From CAZSWS01 sp964610765 (GTDB lineage: Bacteria; Bacteroidota; Bacteroidia; Bacteroidales; Tannerellaceae), in NCBI GenBank assembly GCA_964610765.1, contig CAZSWS010000068.1, positions 1 through 14,507 of the forward strand: DNA of 14,507 bases, in the 5' to 3' direction. A program made the position numbers and the translations under genes. Below, piece after piece: positions 5,701 to 14,464 of this stretch. Within the stretch, counting starts at the first letter, position 1. Each line of letters starts with the position of its first letter. A model generated the notes under the pieces. That model was not told the origin of the DNA. It searched no databases and saw nothing but the letters and a program-made list of their open reading frames with translations.

Positions 5701-7671
5701 TTACCAACCTGGATTTTGTGTCAATCTTTTGTTTCTAGTTAACTCATACTTAGGTATAGGCCACAAGTACATACTATTTAAAAAGACCTTTGGGTAAGTG
5801 GTGATAACCGTAGGCTTGTAAAAATTTTGTCTTTGTTCATTCGACCCAGACATCTCAATATTACACCCTGTTATTGGAATATTTTCTTCTGTTTCAGCAT
5901 CCTTCCATCTTCTTAAATCATAGTAACGTTTACCTTCAGCAAAAAACTCAATCTGACGTTCACGTTTTAAGGCTCTTCTAAAAGCATCTACATTAGCATA
6001 GATGTTGTCTGCTAAGTCAGGTAGACCTACACGCATTCTAACAGGCTTCATAGCAAGCCTAAGTTGTGAAACATCTCTACTTACTTCAGCTGTTTCGCCA
6101 TTGTATCTTTCAACCGTATGGTTACCAGTAAGTTCATTAAGTGCTTCAGCATACCATAAAAGAACTTCTGCATAGCGAATTCCTGGTTCGAACTTTTGAA
6201 CGACATATCCTCCTGTAGTACGCGAATCCTCCGTATTATAGTATTTTTTAAGTCCGATACCAGTGATGGGTACATAGTCTGTATTATTAAACTGTTTTCC
6301 GTCGGAATCTCCTTTGTAGTAGAATATCTGTTTGTTTCTAAAGTTAGCTTCTGCAGCACTTTCACATTCCCAAACACTTCCGTTATATGCAATAGATGCA
6401 TAGAACCGAGGTTCTCTGTTTGCATACTGAAGTGAAACATTGGATGGAAGATAATCATAATCTCCACCTCCGCTAAAGCCTTCTTCTTTATAGTCTCCGG
6501 TTTGCTTTGCTTCATCTATTGTACGTCCATCTTTCATATAATAAGCATTTACTTGCTTTTGTGTAACAGCCAGACAGTTTTGCCCTCCTAGAGAGTAAGG
6601 CATGCTATAATTATTCAGTCTGTTCAAGTTATCTTTATTTGGACGATGAAACACCATCTCCGGATTTTTAGACGCATATACCGTACCATCAAAAAGATGT
6701 TTATATGATGCATAAGGGTCTATTCCTTTCCATCCGTTTGGAAATGCATTCTCCGAATATTCTTTGTGATAAGGAGGCTCAATTGTTTTTTCAATAGAAG
6801 GATACGTATATAATTCATATTGACCTAAGTCAATAACTTCTTTTGCTGCTTGTGCTGCTTTAGCCCATTTACTTTCATCATAGGTTTGAGGAATAAGTTG
6901 CTCGCCTTCATGGTTTACTAAGTTGAAAAGATCATTATTACCATTATAGAGTGGACTTGCGGCCATCAGTAATAATCGTGCTCGTGCAGCAAATGCAGCT
7001 CCTTTTGTAGGACGCCCAATATTATTAGTCGTTCTAGTTATCGGTAGATTTTGTGCAGCTGTAATAAAGTCTTGCTCAATAAGCTCCACACATTCATCAA
7101 AGGTGTTTCTTTGTACAGACATTTCATCATAGCTCATGTTTATGTCAAAACCCTCACTGGGAATCATCGGAAGTGGACCATACTGACGCAGTAGCACCCA
7201 GTAGGAGTAGGCTCTCATAAAGTATGCCTGTGCTTTTGCGTCTGATCTTTCTGCCAAGGTCATTTCTTTACATTTATCAATGTGTTGAATAAAAGTGGAA
7301 GCTTTGCGAACTGGTTCATACACCCGTTTCCATTTGTCTTCTTTTAGTAGCTGTTCAGCACTATATTCTGCATTTTGATACTTTTTAGTCATATCGCCGT
7401 CACCCATGCGAAGTAGGTCATCAGAAGCAAATAAAAGATATCCTCCTTGATTTACATCACCTGTAGGAATATCTGCAACCTCTTCTAATAACATATCAAA
7501 GATGTTAGCTAAGAATCCTTCCGCGTATACTCTTTTTGAGAATGCAGAATCAACAGATTGCATATCATCAAAATATTTATCCACATCCAAATAACTACTA
7601 CAAGAGAAGTAGCTTATGGAAGAAAAGATGAACAATATTCCTAATAGTATTTTATAATATATTTTTTTCAT
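5701..7671 (-). CDS. SusD/RagB-family outer-membrane glycan-binding lipoprotein
   Basis: A 656-residue SusD-like protein, the lid that binds glycan over the SusC channel on the cell surface. I start it at the MKK Met at 7671. An in-frame ATG at 7692 would overlap susC and place seven residues before a textbook signal peptide. The lipobox-like FSC gives lipid at C24, and LDVDKYFDD (28-36) is the usual SusD N-terminus. TPR-type helices include AQAYFMRAYSYWVLLRQYGP (147-166). The SusD-family C-terminal motifs are present: RERQIEFFAEGKRYYDLRRW (570-589) and YLWPIP...NKRLTQNPGW (635-656). It is somewhat long for SusD, though within the RagB range. It lies 10 bases after susC and 16 before the DUF1735-type gene. 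The specific glycan cannot be read from the sequence; mannoside is inferred from the neighbours. Confidence 0.95.
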   Translation of the reverse strand: MKKIYYKILLGILFIFSSISYFSCSSYLDVDKYFDDMQSVDSAFSKRVYAEGFLANIFDMLLEEVADIPTGDVNQGGYLLFASDDLLRMGDGDMTKKYQNAEYSAEQLLKEDKWKRVYEPVRKASTFIQHIDKCKEMTLAERSDAKAQAYFMRAYSYWVLLRQYGPLPMIPSEGFDINMSYDEMSVQRNTFDECVELIEQDFITAAQNLPITRTTNNIGRPTKGAAFAARARLLLMAASPLYNGNNDLFNLVNHEGEQLIPQTYDESKWAKAAQAAKEVIDLGQYELYTYPSIEKTIEPPYHKEYSENAFPNGWKGIDPYASYKHLFDGTVYASKNPEMVFHRPNKDNLNRLNNYSMPYSLGGQNCLAVTQKQVNAYYMKDGRTIDEAKQTGDYKEEGFSGGGDYDYLPSNVSLQYANREPRFYASIAYNGSVWECESAAEANFRNKQIFYYKGDSDGKQFNNTDYVPITGIGLKKYYNTEDSRTTGGYVVQKFEPGIRYAEVLLWYAEALNELTGNHTVERYNGETAEVSRDVSQLRLAMKPVRMRVGLPDLADNIYANVDAFRRALKRERQIEFFAEGKRYYDLRRWKDAETEENIPITGCNIEMSGSNEQRQNFYKPTVITTYPKVFLNSMYLWPIPKYELTRNKRLTQNPGW

Positions 7672-7681
7672 AATATCTCTA

Positions 7682-10600
7682 TTAAAAATCAACAGTTAAA
7701 TTAAATGAAAACGTCTTAGATATCGGATATTTAGCTCCATCTGAGCTCCCTATTTCCGGATCCCACCATTTGAATTTGCTGAAAACAAGTAGATTATATC
7801 CTATAAAGCCTATGCGGACTCTTTCAGCAAATAGTCTCTTTACGTATTTTTGAGGTACTGTATATCCAAATTCAAGATTCTTTAGACGTAGATAACTACC
7901 ATCTCTTAACCAGTAAGTTGAGTTCCTAAAGTTGTTTTCACTTCCTCCATACGATAGACGAGGTAGTAAAGCATTATCCCTCTCTGTGCTTAGATCGCCA
8001 GATATTTCACTTGAAATCCATCGATCGTTTGGATTCGTTACTTTGGTCATTATATTTCCAATACGACCTTCTTTAAAGGGGTAAATATTACTTCCACCAA
8101 TGAAAAAATCGGATTTTCCTGAACCTTGAAATAAAATGTTCATGTCAAAGTCTTTCCATTGTAGGCTTAAGCCCACTCCATAAACAAGATTGGGGGTAGT
8201 AGTATATCCAAAAGGAACTTCGTCTTCAGAGTTTATAAGACCATCTCCATTAACATCTTTATACTTGATATCTCCCGGCATATAATCACCGAAGGTCTGT
8301 TTAGGGCTTGAATCGATGTCTTCTTGATCTTTAAATAAACCTAAAGCCAATAAACCCCTTGTTTGTTGATATCTATATCCTTTTTGCATTTGATAGGGAA
8401 GTGCATTGTCTGCTTCATCATGATCCAAAACTTTTGTTTTTGCATAAGTAACGTTTCCTCTTAATGTATAGGATATATTTCCAATTTTGTCACTATATGC
8501 TGCGGTTGCATCCATCCCTTTACTTTCCATTTTCCCAAGGTTAGCCCAAGGTCTTAAATCTTGTAAGCCTGTTGAGAATGGCATCTGATTACGTTCCATG
8601 AAAATATCCGTTCTATTATCTTTAAATATATCGGCTGAAATATCAATTTTATTACCGAGTAATACAACATCTAGACCCAGGTTGTGTTTTTTAGCTTTTT
8701 CCCAAGTGAGTCCCGGAGAGCCCATAGTAGTAATTCGATATCCATTAATATTGTTGATGCCAAATTCACCATAGTTATACCCGTTAGATGAACCTAAAAA
8801 TGACATGTAAGGGAAGCGTCCTGAAAAATCTCCATCTCCAGTAATTTTGTCATTCCCAACTTCTCCATATGAATATCTGATTTTAAACATATCTAACCAG
8901 TCCTGTTTGTCTTTTATGAAAGGTTCCTCAGATAAAACCCAAGCTCCGGAGATTGCCGGGAAAAAGCCAAACCGTTCACCTGGTTCAAAGTTTTCTGACC
9001 CTGTGTAACCAAAGTTAAATTCAAGTAAATATCTATCCTTTAAACTATAAGTGGCTCTACCTGATAAAGCCATATTCCGATAAGGAATAGATGAACGAAC
9101 ATCAGAGGTTATATTAGATGTAGATGTTACCTCTTGCTGGTAGTACATCAATAGACCTGAAACACGATGTGCATCATTGAAAAGCCTATTATAACTAGCT
9201 CTTAGTTCCGTATAGTAGCGTCTGTTTCCATCTGAAGATCCGGACTGAGTCATTAATGCGGCTTCTTGTGCACGCATCATAACAAGTTCTCCTTTAGAGT
9301 TTCGCTCTTGAACGTACCAAAGCTCAGGCTGTTTATATCTTTTAACATTATTGTTGTTCTTTGCATCAAAAGAAAACGTACCTACAATGTTTAAACCGGG
9401 AGTGATGAAACTTAGATCTTGTTCGAGTGTGATGTTAGTTTCCATCTTGTTTTCCCAAGCTGTCTGATATCCGGTTCTGTTTAATCCCACCTCCGGGTTG
9501 GTAACCACATTTCCACTTTTATTCACATAGGTTGGGAGCAAACCATTAGAATAAATTCTAGGTACAGTAAGAGGTGTCAATTCAGATAAAGATTTCCATA
9601 AATCATCAGATGATGTATGAGGTTTGTTTTGATTGATTAAATAGCCACTAACACCTACTTTAAGTAAGGTCGTCTTAGTTATGTCCATATCTACATTTGC
9701 ACGATAGTTAAATCGTTCATATGTGGCATTTGTGTTATACTTATTCAAATTCTTATCTGATCTATACATCCCATCTTCATTATAATAGCTTCCTGATACA
9801 TAGTAACGGGCAGTAGACCCCCCTCCACTTACTGAAATGGTAGCTCTATAATTTGAAGCACCATCTTTTAAAATAACATCAGACCAATTTACATTGGGGA
9901 AAAGATCAGGGTCAAGTCCATTGGCTATAGCTACCATGTCTTGCTCGGTGTATATTGGGTCTTGATATCTAGTCATTCTAGCTTCGTTAGCCATAGAAGC
10001 ATACGTGTAGCCATCAGTATATTTTGGAGTTCTTGAACGTGTGTTATAACCATATTCAGCTTTGAAGTTAATGTTTACTTTGCCGGCATCACCTCGTTTA
10101 GTTGTAATAATTAATACACCGTTTGCTCCACGAGAACCATAAATAGCAGTAGCAGAAGCATCTTTTAAAACGCTGAAAGACTCAATGTCTTCGACATTTA
10201 ACTCATTTAATGAACGCTCTATGCCATCCACTAATATTAATGAGCTAGAGTTAGCTCCAAAAGTACCAATACCACGTACCCAGAATTCTGTGTTGTTTGA
10301 ACCCGGCTCGCCGGTTGTTTGACGACCGATAATTCCCGGTATGTTTCCAACTAAGGCATTACTAATGCTTGAAGTAGGTACTTTCATACTTTTCATATCT
10401 ACCGTGGTAATAGCACCTGTTAAGGTTGCTTTACTTTGTCGTACACCGGCGGCAGAAACGATCACCTCTTGCAATTGGGTGCTTGCTTCTTCCATAACAA
10501 TATTTTGAGCCCCTTCAGCCTTCACTACCGGAAGTTCAAATGTTTTGAAACCTAAGTATCTTAACTCTATTACTTCATACAAACCGGCTTTAATTTTAAA

Positions 10601-10792
10601 TTCGCCATTTGCATCTGTAATAGTACCCATTCCCGGCTGGTTTTTTACGGTAACACTAACCCCTACCAACGGAGTATCTGTTGCATCTTTTACTGTTCCT
10701 TTAACTTCTTTCTGTTGCGTTTGTGCATATAGCGCACACGCAAAAAGCAGCATGGATATAGTAAGTAATATTCTATATAAAGTATTTTTCAT
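7682..10792 (-). CDS. SusC/RagA-family TonB-dependent outer-membrane transporter
   Basis: A 1036-residue outer-membrane importer that moves oligosaccharides into the periplasm using TonB/ExbBD energy. A type I signal peptide is cleaved near residue 23 (CALYA/QTQ). A carboxypeptidase-regulatory-like beta-sandwich follows (about 28-105), then a TonB-box-like EVIVSA (109-114) and the plug domain (about 115-235). The plug carries GNIPGI (149-154), WVRGIGTFG (171-179), LILVDGIER (185-193) and the SusC signature LKDASATAIYGSRGANGVLI (209-228). The remainder is a 22-strand barrel ending in Phe (SFNLTVDF), as required for outer-membrane assembly. Length and domain order are ordinary, with no N-terminal signalling (STN) domain, so it is not of the ECF-transducing type. 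It is followed after 10 bases by its SusD partner, with which it forms the surface import complex. Confidence 0.97.
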   Translation of the reverse strand: MKNTLYRILLTISMLLFACALYAQTQQKEVKGTVKDATDTPLVGVSVTVKNQPGMGTITDANGEFKIKAGLYEVIELRYLGFKTFELPVVKAEGAQNIVMEEASTQLQEVIVSAAGVRQSKATLTGAITTVDMKSMKVPTSSISNALVGNIPGIIGRQTTGEPGSNNTEFWVRGIGTFGANSSSLILVDGIERSLNELNVEDIESFSVLKDASATAIYGSRGANGVLIITTKRGDAGKVNINFKAEYGYNTRSRTPKYTDGYTYASMANEARMTRYQDPIYTEQDMVAIANGLDPDLFPNVNWSDVILKDGASNYRATISVSGGGSTARYYVSGSYYNEDGMYRSDKNLNKYNTNATYERFNYRANVDMDITKTTLLKVGVSGYLINQNKPHTSSDDLWKSLSELTPLTVPRIYSNGLLPTYVNKSGNVVTNPEVGLNRTGYQTAWENKMETNITLEQDLSFITPGLNIVGTFSFDAKNNNNVKRYKQPELWYVQERNSKGELVMMRAQEAALMTQSGSSDGNRRYYTELRASYNRLFNDAHRVSGLLMYYQQEVTSTSNITSDVRSSIPYRNMALSGRATYSLKDRYLLEFNFGYTGSENFEPGERFGFFPAISGAWVLSEEPFIKDKQDWLDMFKIRYSYGEVGNDKITGDGDFSGRFPYMSFLGSSNGYNYGEFGINNINGYRITTMGSPGLTWEKAKKHNLGLDVVLLGNKIDISADIFKDNRTDIFMERNQMPFSTGLQDLRPWANLGKMESKGMDATAAYSDKIGNISYTLRGNVTYAKTKVLDHDEADNALPYQMQKGYRYQQTRGLLALGLFKDQEDIDSSPKQTFGDYMPGDIKYKDVNGDGLINSEDEVPFGYTTTPNLVYGVGLSLQWKDFDMNILFQGSGKSDFFIGGSNIYPFKEGRIGNIMTKVTNPNDRWISSEISGDLSTERDNALLPRLSYGGSENNFRNSTYWLRDGSYLRLKNLEFGYTVPQKYVKRLFAERVRIGFIGYNLLVFSKFKWWDPEIGSSDGAKYPISKTFSFNLTVDF

Positions 10793-10812
10793 AAAAATAA
10801 ATGTTAGGTTTT

Positions 10813-12177
10813 TTATTCAACTAGGATTCTTCTGATTACCTGATTTTCTCTATCTGCGACATACATGGCCATATCAGGAGAAAAACAAACAGCTTCCGGT
10901 TGTTTAAACTTAGCTTCAAGAGGCTCTCCATCTAAGTATCCTTCACTTTTAGGTATACCGGCATAAGTGGATACCACTCCTTCAGGAGATACTACGCGAA
11001 TGCAATGATTATGTTTGTCAGGAATATATAGGTTTCCTTTGTCATCTTCAGCAGGCTGTCCTGGTTCATTAAAGCGTGCGGTAACAGTCATTCCATTTTT
11101 GAAGTCTTTTTGATTCCACTCACCTAACCATAATCTAGGATTTTCTATTTTACGTGTAGTTGGATTATAATCAGCTCTATATACACAGTGCTTATTCTTA
11201 ACAACAATATAAACGGTTTTTCCATCTCTGCTAAACAGCATTCTAAGTTCAGTATCTGTTCCGTTAACCTGAAATTGTGGTTCTAGTTCACTGGTCTCTT
11301 TATTATATTTATAGATGTATCCATCATTTTGACTATTTAAGAAGAGATCGCCATTTTGAGGATGTACAGCAACTGCCGTACACTTTGTTCTAAAAGCTCT
11401 TACAAACGTTTTCACTTCAGTGAATCCTGTTTCTCTTAAGAAAATAGCAATAGCCGCATCTGTGTTCATGCTATTAGCATCCCATAGGGAATTTACAACA
11501 TACAAAGTATCCTGATCCGGACTAAAAGCCATAGCTGTAGGAGATTGAAAGGGACCACCAAAGTTTCTTTTTAATGTGGTAACATTTCCTTCGTAAGCTC
11601 TACGTAATCCCCCATCTTTATCGAGTCCTCTTCCTTCATCTATTGAGTATATAACTCCGTCATCATCGGTTAGAACAAACCATGGACGCCTAAGTTTAGC
11701 CTCTCTATAGGTTCCATCTTCAATGCCTTTTTGACCATTAAGACCAAACTCTGTCGTTACATTTCTCTTAAACTGATATTTAAATTCAATTGGATAGGTG
11801 AATTCTTTAATATCTGGCTCTTTTCCTACTAAAACTTTTACAAGTCCTGTATCTGCCCTTGCAGGAACTACAGCTAAGATTGACTTTCCATCCGAACCTA
11901 TGATGGCAGCATTATTTCCATTTACTGTGACCTTTAAATAGGAAGTGTCGGTGCCAAAATTGCTTCCATACAGTACAATTTTGGTTGCAATTCCTCCAGT
12001 GTCCGGGAAATAACTTGTGATGGAAGTCTCTACACCCTCACTGGGTGGATAAATGTCTTTTATAGGACCTTCATAGTTGTCTTTACAACTGAAGACTCCA
12101 ATGATAAGAAACAAAAGCAAAACAACTATTCCATTTTGTTTCATTACTAGATTTTTTTTTCTTTTCATATCATTCAT
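10813..12177 (-). CDS. IPT/TIG plus NHL-type beta-propeller surface lipoprotein
   Basis: A 454-residue predicted lipoprotein (C31 in VFSC). KDNYEG after the cysteine is acidic, which suits export to the outer face. An IPT/TIG immunoglobulin-like domain covers about 50-120 (ITSYFPDTGGIATKIVLYG, 53-71). A beta-propeller with NHL-like blades covers about 155-454: LRRPWFVLTDDDG (162-174), SPTAMAFSPD (212-221), AVAVHPQNGDLF (268-279), MLFSRDGKTVYI (313-324), DDKGNLYIPDKHNHCIRVV (378-396) and AVCFSPDMAMYVADRENQVI (429-448). No catalytic residues were recognised. Such proteins accompany SusC/SusD in Bacteroidetes and may bind glycan, but their role is not established. Start sites at 12168 or 12144 are equally plausible; the last gives a signal peptide of usual length. 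It is 10 bases after GH92 and 20 before susC. The architecture is sound; the function is open. Confidence 0.8.
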   Translation of the reverse strand: MNDMKRKKNLVMKQNGIVVLLLFLIIGVFSCKDNYEGPIKDIYPPSEGVETSITSYFPDTGGIATKIVLYGSNFGTDTSYLKVTVNGNNAAIIGSDGKSILAVVPARADTGLVKVLVGKEPDIKEFTYPIEFKYQFKRNVTTEFGLNGQKGIEDGTYREAKLRRPWFVLTDDDGVIYSIDEGRGLDKDGGLRRAYEGNVTTLKRNFGGPFQSPTAMAFSPDQDTLYVVNSLWDANSMNTDAAIAIFLRETGFTEVKTFVRAFRTKCTAVAVHPQNGDLFLNSQNDGYIYKYNKETSELEPQFQVNGTDTELRMLFSRDGKTVYIVVKNKHCVYRADYNPTTRKIENPRLWLGEWNQKDFKNGMTVTARFNEPGQPAEDDKGNLYIPDKHNHCIRVVSPEGVVSTYAGIPKSEGYLDGEPLEAKFKQPEAVCFSPDMAMYVADRENQVIRRILVE

Positions 12178-12187
12178 GGTTGGTTAA

Positions 12188-14464
12188 TTAATTATTTGAA
12201 AATGAATAAGGCAAATCAGCCGTATTCACACCTCTCTTTTTGTTGGGAGTGTTAGACATTTCATATAGAATGTTAGCCCCTTTGATTAAATCATCATGTT
12301 TGAAGTAGTTTTTTCCATATTGTTTTCCATTTAATTTGACGTTTTTAACATAGCGATTTTCTGAGTTATTGTTTAAAGATTTGATTGTTATTGTATTCTT
12401 GTTTTCAAGCTTTATTTTTATCTCTTTGAAGATAGGTGAACCTAGAATATACTCATCGGTACCTGGACAGACAGGATAAAATCCCATAGAAGAAAAGACA
12501 TACCAAGCAGAAGTTTGACCATTGTCCTCATCACCACAGTAAGCATCCGGATTAGGATTGTATAGCTTATCCATTATCTCACGCGACCAATATTGAGCTT
12601 TCCATGGTTCGCCAGAATAGTTATACATATATATCATGTGTTGAATCGGCTGGTTACCATGTGCATACTGTCCCATATCCATTACTTGCATTTCTCTCAT
12701 CTCATGAATGATTCCTCGGCTTTGTAGTCCTAAATAACTAGGTACGACAAAGACTGAATCCATCATTTCGTTAAATGATTTTTTTCCACCCATTATATCT
12801 ATAAGCCCTTGCGGGTCATGAAATACACAAAAACTCCAATGCCAGCTGTTTCCTTCGCAAAAATCGCCACTCCAGTCTTCAGCAGTAAAGTTTGGGTTGA
12901 ATTCTCCTTTATCATTTTTCCCAGACATTAGCTTGTGAACCGGGTTATATAGGTTTTTATAGTTCATCGCTCGTTGCTTATAAATGGCTAATTCATCTTT
13001 CGATTTATTCAATTTCTCTCCTAGTGTATATATAGCCCAATCGTTATAAGCATATTCTAAAGTACGAGCCGCATTTTGTCCGACTCCAACATTGTTTGGT
13101 ATGTACCCATGTTTGTTATAATGCTCAAAGCCAACTCTTCCGGAGGCCGTGTTTGCCAAATGGCTATTTGCTCCCTCTGTTACTGCTTTCCACAAAGTTT
13201 CAATATCATAATTTTGCAAGCCCTTTATATATGCATCGGCAACTACTGATGCTGAGTTTTGTCCAATCATAATGTTACGATGTCCTGGACTTCCCCATTC
13301 CGGCAAGAAACCACTTTCCTTATAAGCATTGACTAGTCCTGCTTGTATCTTTTCATTTACAGAAGGATAGAGTAGGTTAAGAAATGGGAAAAGACAACGA
13401 AATGTATCCCAAAACCCAGTATCAGTAAACATATAACCAGGTAAAACTTCTCCATTAAACGGACTATAATGCACAATCTCACCAGCTGCGTTGAATTCAT
13501 AAAAACTCCGGGGAAACTGTACAGAGCGATATAAACAAGAGTAAAAAGTACGTAAATTATCGATATTATCATCTTCAATAATAATTTTTCCTAGAATGTC
13601 ATTCCATTCTTCTCTTCCTTTCTGAGTAAGTGACTCAAATGAATCATTACCAAGCTCTTTAAGGTTGATTTCTGCTTGCTCATGACTAATAAAAGAAGAA
13701 GCAACTTTTGCATGGACAATTTCTCCTTTTTTTGTTTTAAAGCCAATGATACCTCCTGCATGATTTTCGGTGGCCTCAAATTCATTTTTACGAATTTCTC
13801 CATCACCTACTACTGCTTGGTAATTAAACGCTTTATCAAATTCGATAACGAAATAGTTTTTAAAATTATCAGGAACGCCTCCACTATTTCTAGTTGTATA
13901 CCCAATGATTTTATTTTCTTCTGGTATTATTTTTACATAAGAGCCTCTATCGAATGCATCAAGAATGACATAAGAATTGTCATTTTCAGGAAAAGTAAAA
14001 CGAAATATCGCTGCTCTTGATGTAGGTGTAATCTCAGTAGTTATATCATAGTCAGCTAAATATACTTTGTAGTAATAAGGTTTGGCTACCTCTGCTTTGT
14101 GCGAGAACCAACTGGCTCTTTTATCTTGGTCAAAAGTGACTTTTCCTGTAATAGGCATGATGGAAAACTGTCCATAGTCGTTCATCCACGGACTTGGCTG
14201 ATGGGTTTGCTTAAAGCCCCTAATCTTATCTGCTGTATAGGTATACATCCATCCATCACCCATTTTACCTGTTTGCGGAGACCAAAAGTTCATTCCCCAT
14301 GGTCGAGCAATCACCGGATAGTTGTTTCCTGTTGATAATTCAAATTTTGATAAGGTTCCTGTTAGTGGATTCACGTAATCAACAGGCTCCATCTTCTGTT
14401 GTGCTACTGCTAATGAAGAGAGTAGAGAGAGCACAAAAAGAAATATAACTTTTTTCATATTCAT
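12188..14464 (-). CDS. GH92 exo-alpha-mannosidase, alpha-1,2-like motif set
   Basis: A 758-residue GH92 exo-alpha-mannosidase, the first gene of the locus in this window. A type I signal peptide is cleaved near AVA/QQ (21/22), so the protein is probably periplasmic. An ATG at 14458 (MKKVIF) is an equally good start. The beta-sandwich begins at DYVNPLTG (29-36), with RPWGMNFWSP (54-63) and GFKQTHQPS (83-91) in the places of the family PFGM and GFSHTHLSG motifs. Predicted catalytic acid is E537 in CEGNSWHW (536-543). The base pair is D645/D647 in CGDEDNGQTSAWYVFSSMGF (643-662). A His-Glu pair (H587-E588 in IIHEMREM) falls where BT3990 has the pair tied to alpha-1,2 specificity, judging by spacing to the catalytic residues. 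YAHGNQP (600-606) has Gln where most family members have Glu. The family call is firm and the alpha-1,2 preference is inferred. The stop is 10 bases before the NHL lipoprotein start. Confidence 0.93.
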   Translation of the reverse strand: MNMKKVIFLFVLSLLSSLAVAQQKMEPVDYVNPLTGTLSKFELSTGNNYPVIARPWGMNFWSPQTGKMGDGWMYTYTADKIRGFKQTHQPSPWMNDYGQFSIMPITGKVTFDQDKRASWFSHKAEVAKPYYYKVYLADYDITTEITPTSRAAIFRFTFPENDNSYVILDAFDRGSYVKIIPEENKIIGYTTRNSGGVPDNFKNYFVIEFDKAFNYQAVVGDGEIRKNEFEATENHAGGIIGFKTKKGEIVHAKVASSFISHEQAEINLKELGNDSFESLTQKGREEWNDILGKIIIEDDNIDNLRTFYSCLYRSVQFPRSFYEFNAAGEIVHYSPFNGEVLPGYMFTDTGFWDTFRCLFPFLNLLYPSVNEKIQAGLVNAYKESGFLPEWGSPGHRNIMIGQNSASVVADAYIKGLQNYDIETLWKAVTEGANSHLANTASGRVGFEHYNKHGYIPNNVGVGQNAARTLEYAYNDWAIYTLGEKLNKSKDELAIYKQRAMNYKNLYNPVHKLMSGKNDKGEFNPNFTAEDWSGDFCEGNSWHWSFCVFHDPQGLIDIMGGKKSFNEMMDSVFVVPSYLGLQSRGIIHEMREMQVMDMGQYAHGNQPIQHMIYMYNYSGEPWKAQYWSREIMDKLYNPNPDAYCGDEDNGQTSAWYVFSSMGFYPVCPGTDEYILGSPIFKEIKIKLENKNTITIKSLNNNSENRYVKNVKLNGKQYGKNYFKHDDLIKGANILYEMSNTPNKKRGVNTADLPYSFSNN

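Larger units (their letters stand above)
1143..14464 (-). other. Mannoside-type polysaccharide utilisation locus (seven genes)
   Basis: Seven consecutive minus-strand genes encode a SusC/SusD pair, two further predicted surface lipoproteins, two GH92 enzymes and one GH130 enzyme. Every product has an export signal. Gaps are 10, 20, 10, 16, 182 and 16 bases in transcription order, so they are very likely co-transcribed, with the 182-base gap a possible control point. GH92 contains only alpha-mannosidases among characterised members, and GH130 acts on beta-mannosides, which points to a mannose-rich glycan. No hybrid two-component sensor, ECF sigma/anti-sigma pair or endo-acting hydrolase is present. 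The promoter is presumably near or beyond the right edge: I found no TAnnTTTG element in 14465-14507. The locus may extend past 14507. Confidence 0.85.

Noticed and set aside
6081..6515. Minus-strand open frame of 144 codons inside susD
   Set aside because: It is on the same strand in another frame within a full-length, motif-complete SusD gene, and its composition shows no domain.
7672..7692. Upstream ATG at 7692 for the SusD gene, overlapping the susC end
   Set aside because: It would add MIFNRDI before a standard MKK signal peptide. The Met at 7671 gives a normal lipoprotein leader and a 10-base gap matching the other gaps in the operon.
10545..10835. Plus-strand open frame of 96 codons over the susC start
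   Set aside because: It is antisense to the susC signal peptide and carboxypeptidase-like domain. No motif or promoter supports it.
13357..14335. Several open frames of 70-115 codons on both strands within the first GH92 gene
   Set aside because: They are out-of-frame shadows of an intact GH92 coding sequence with all catalytic motifs.
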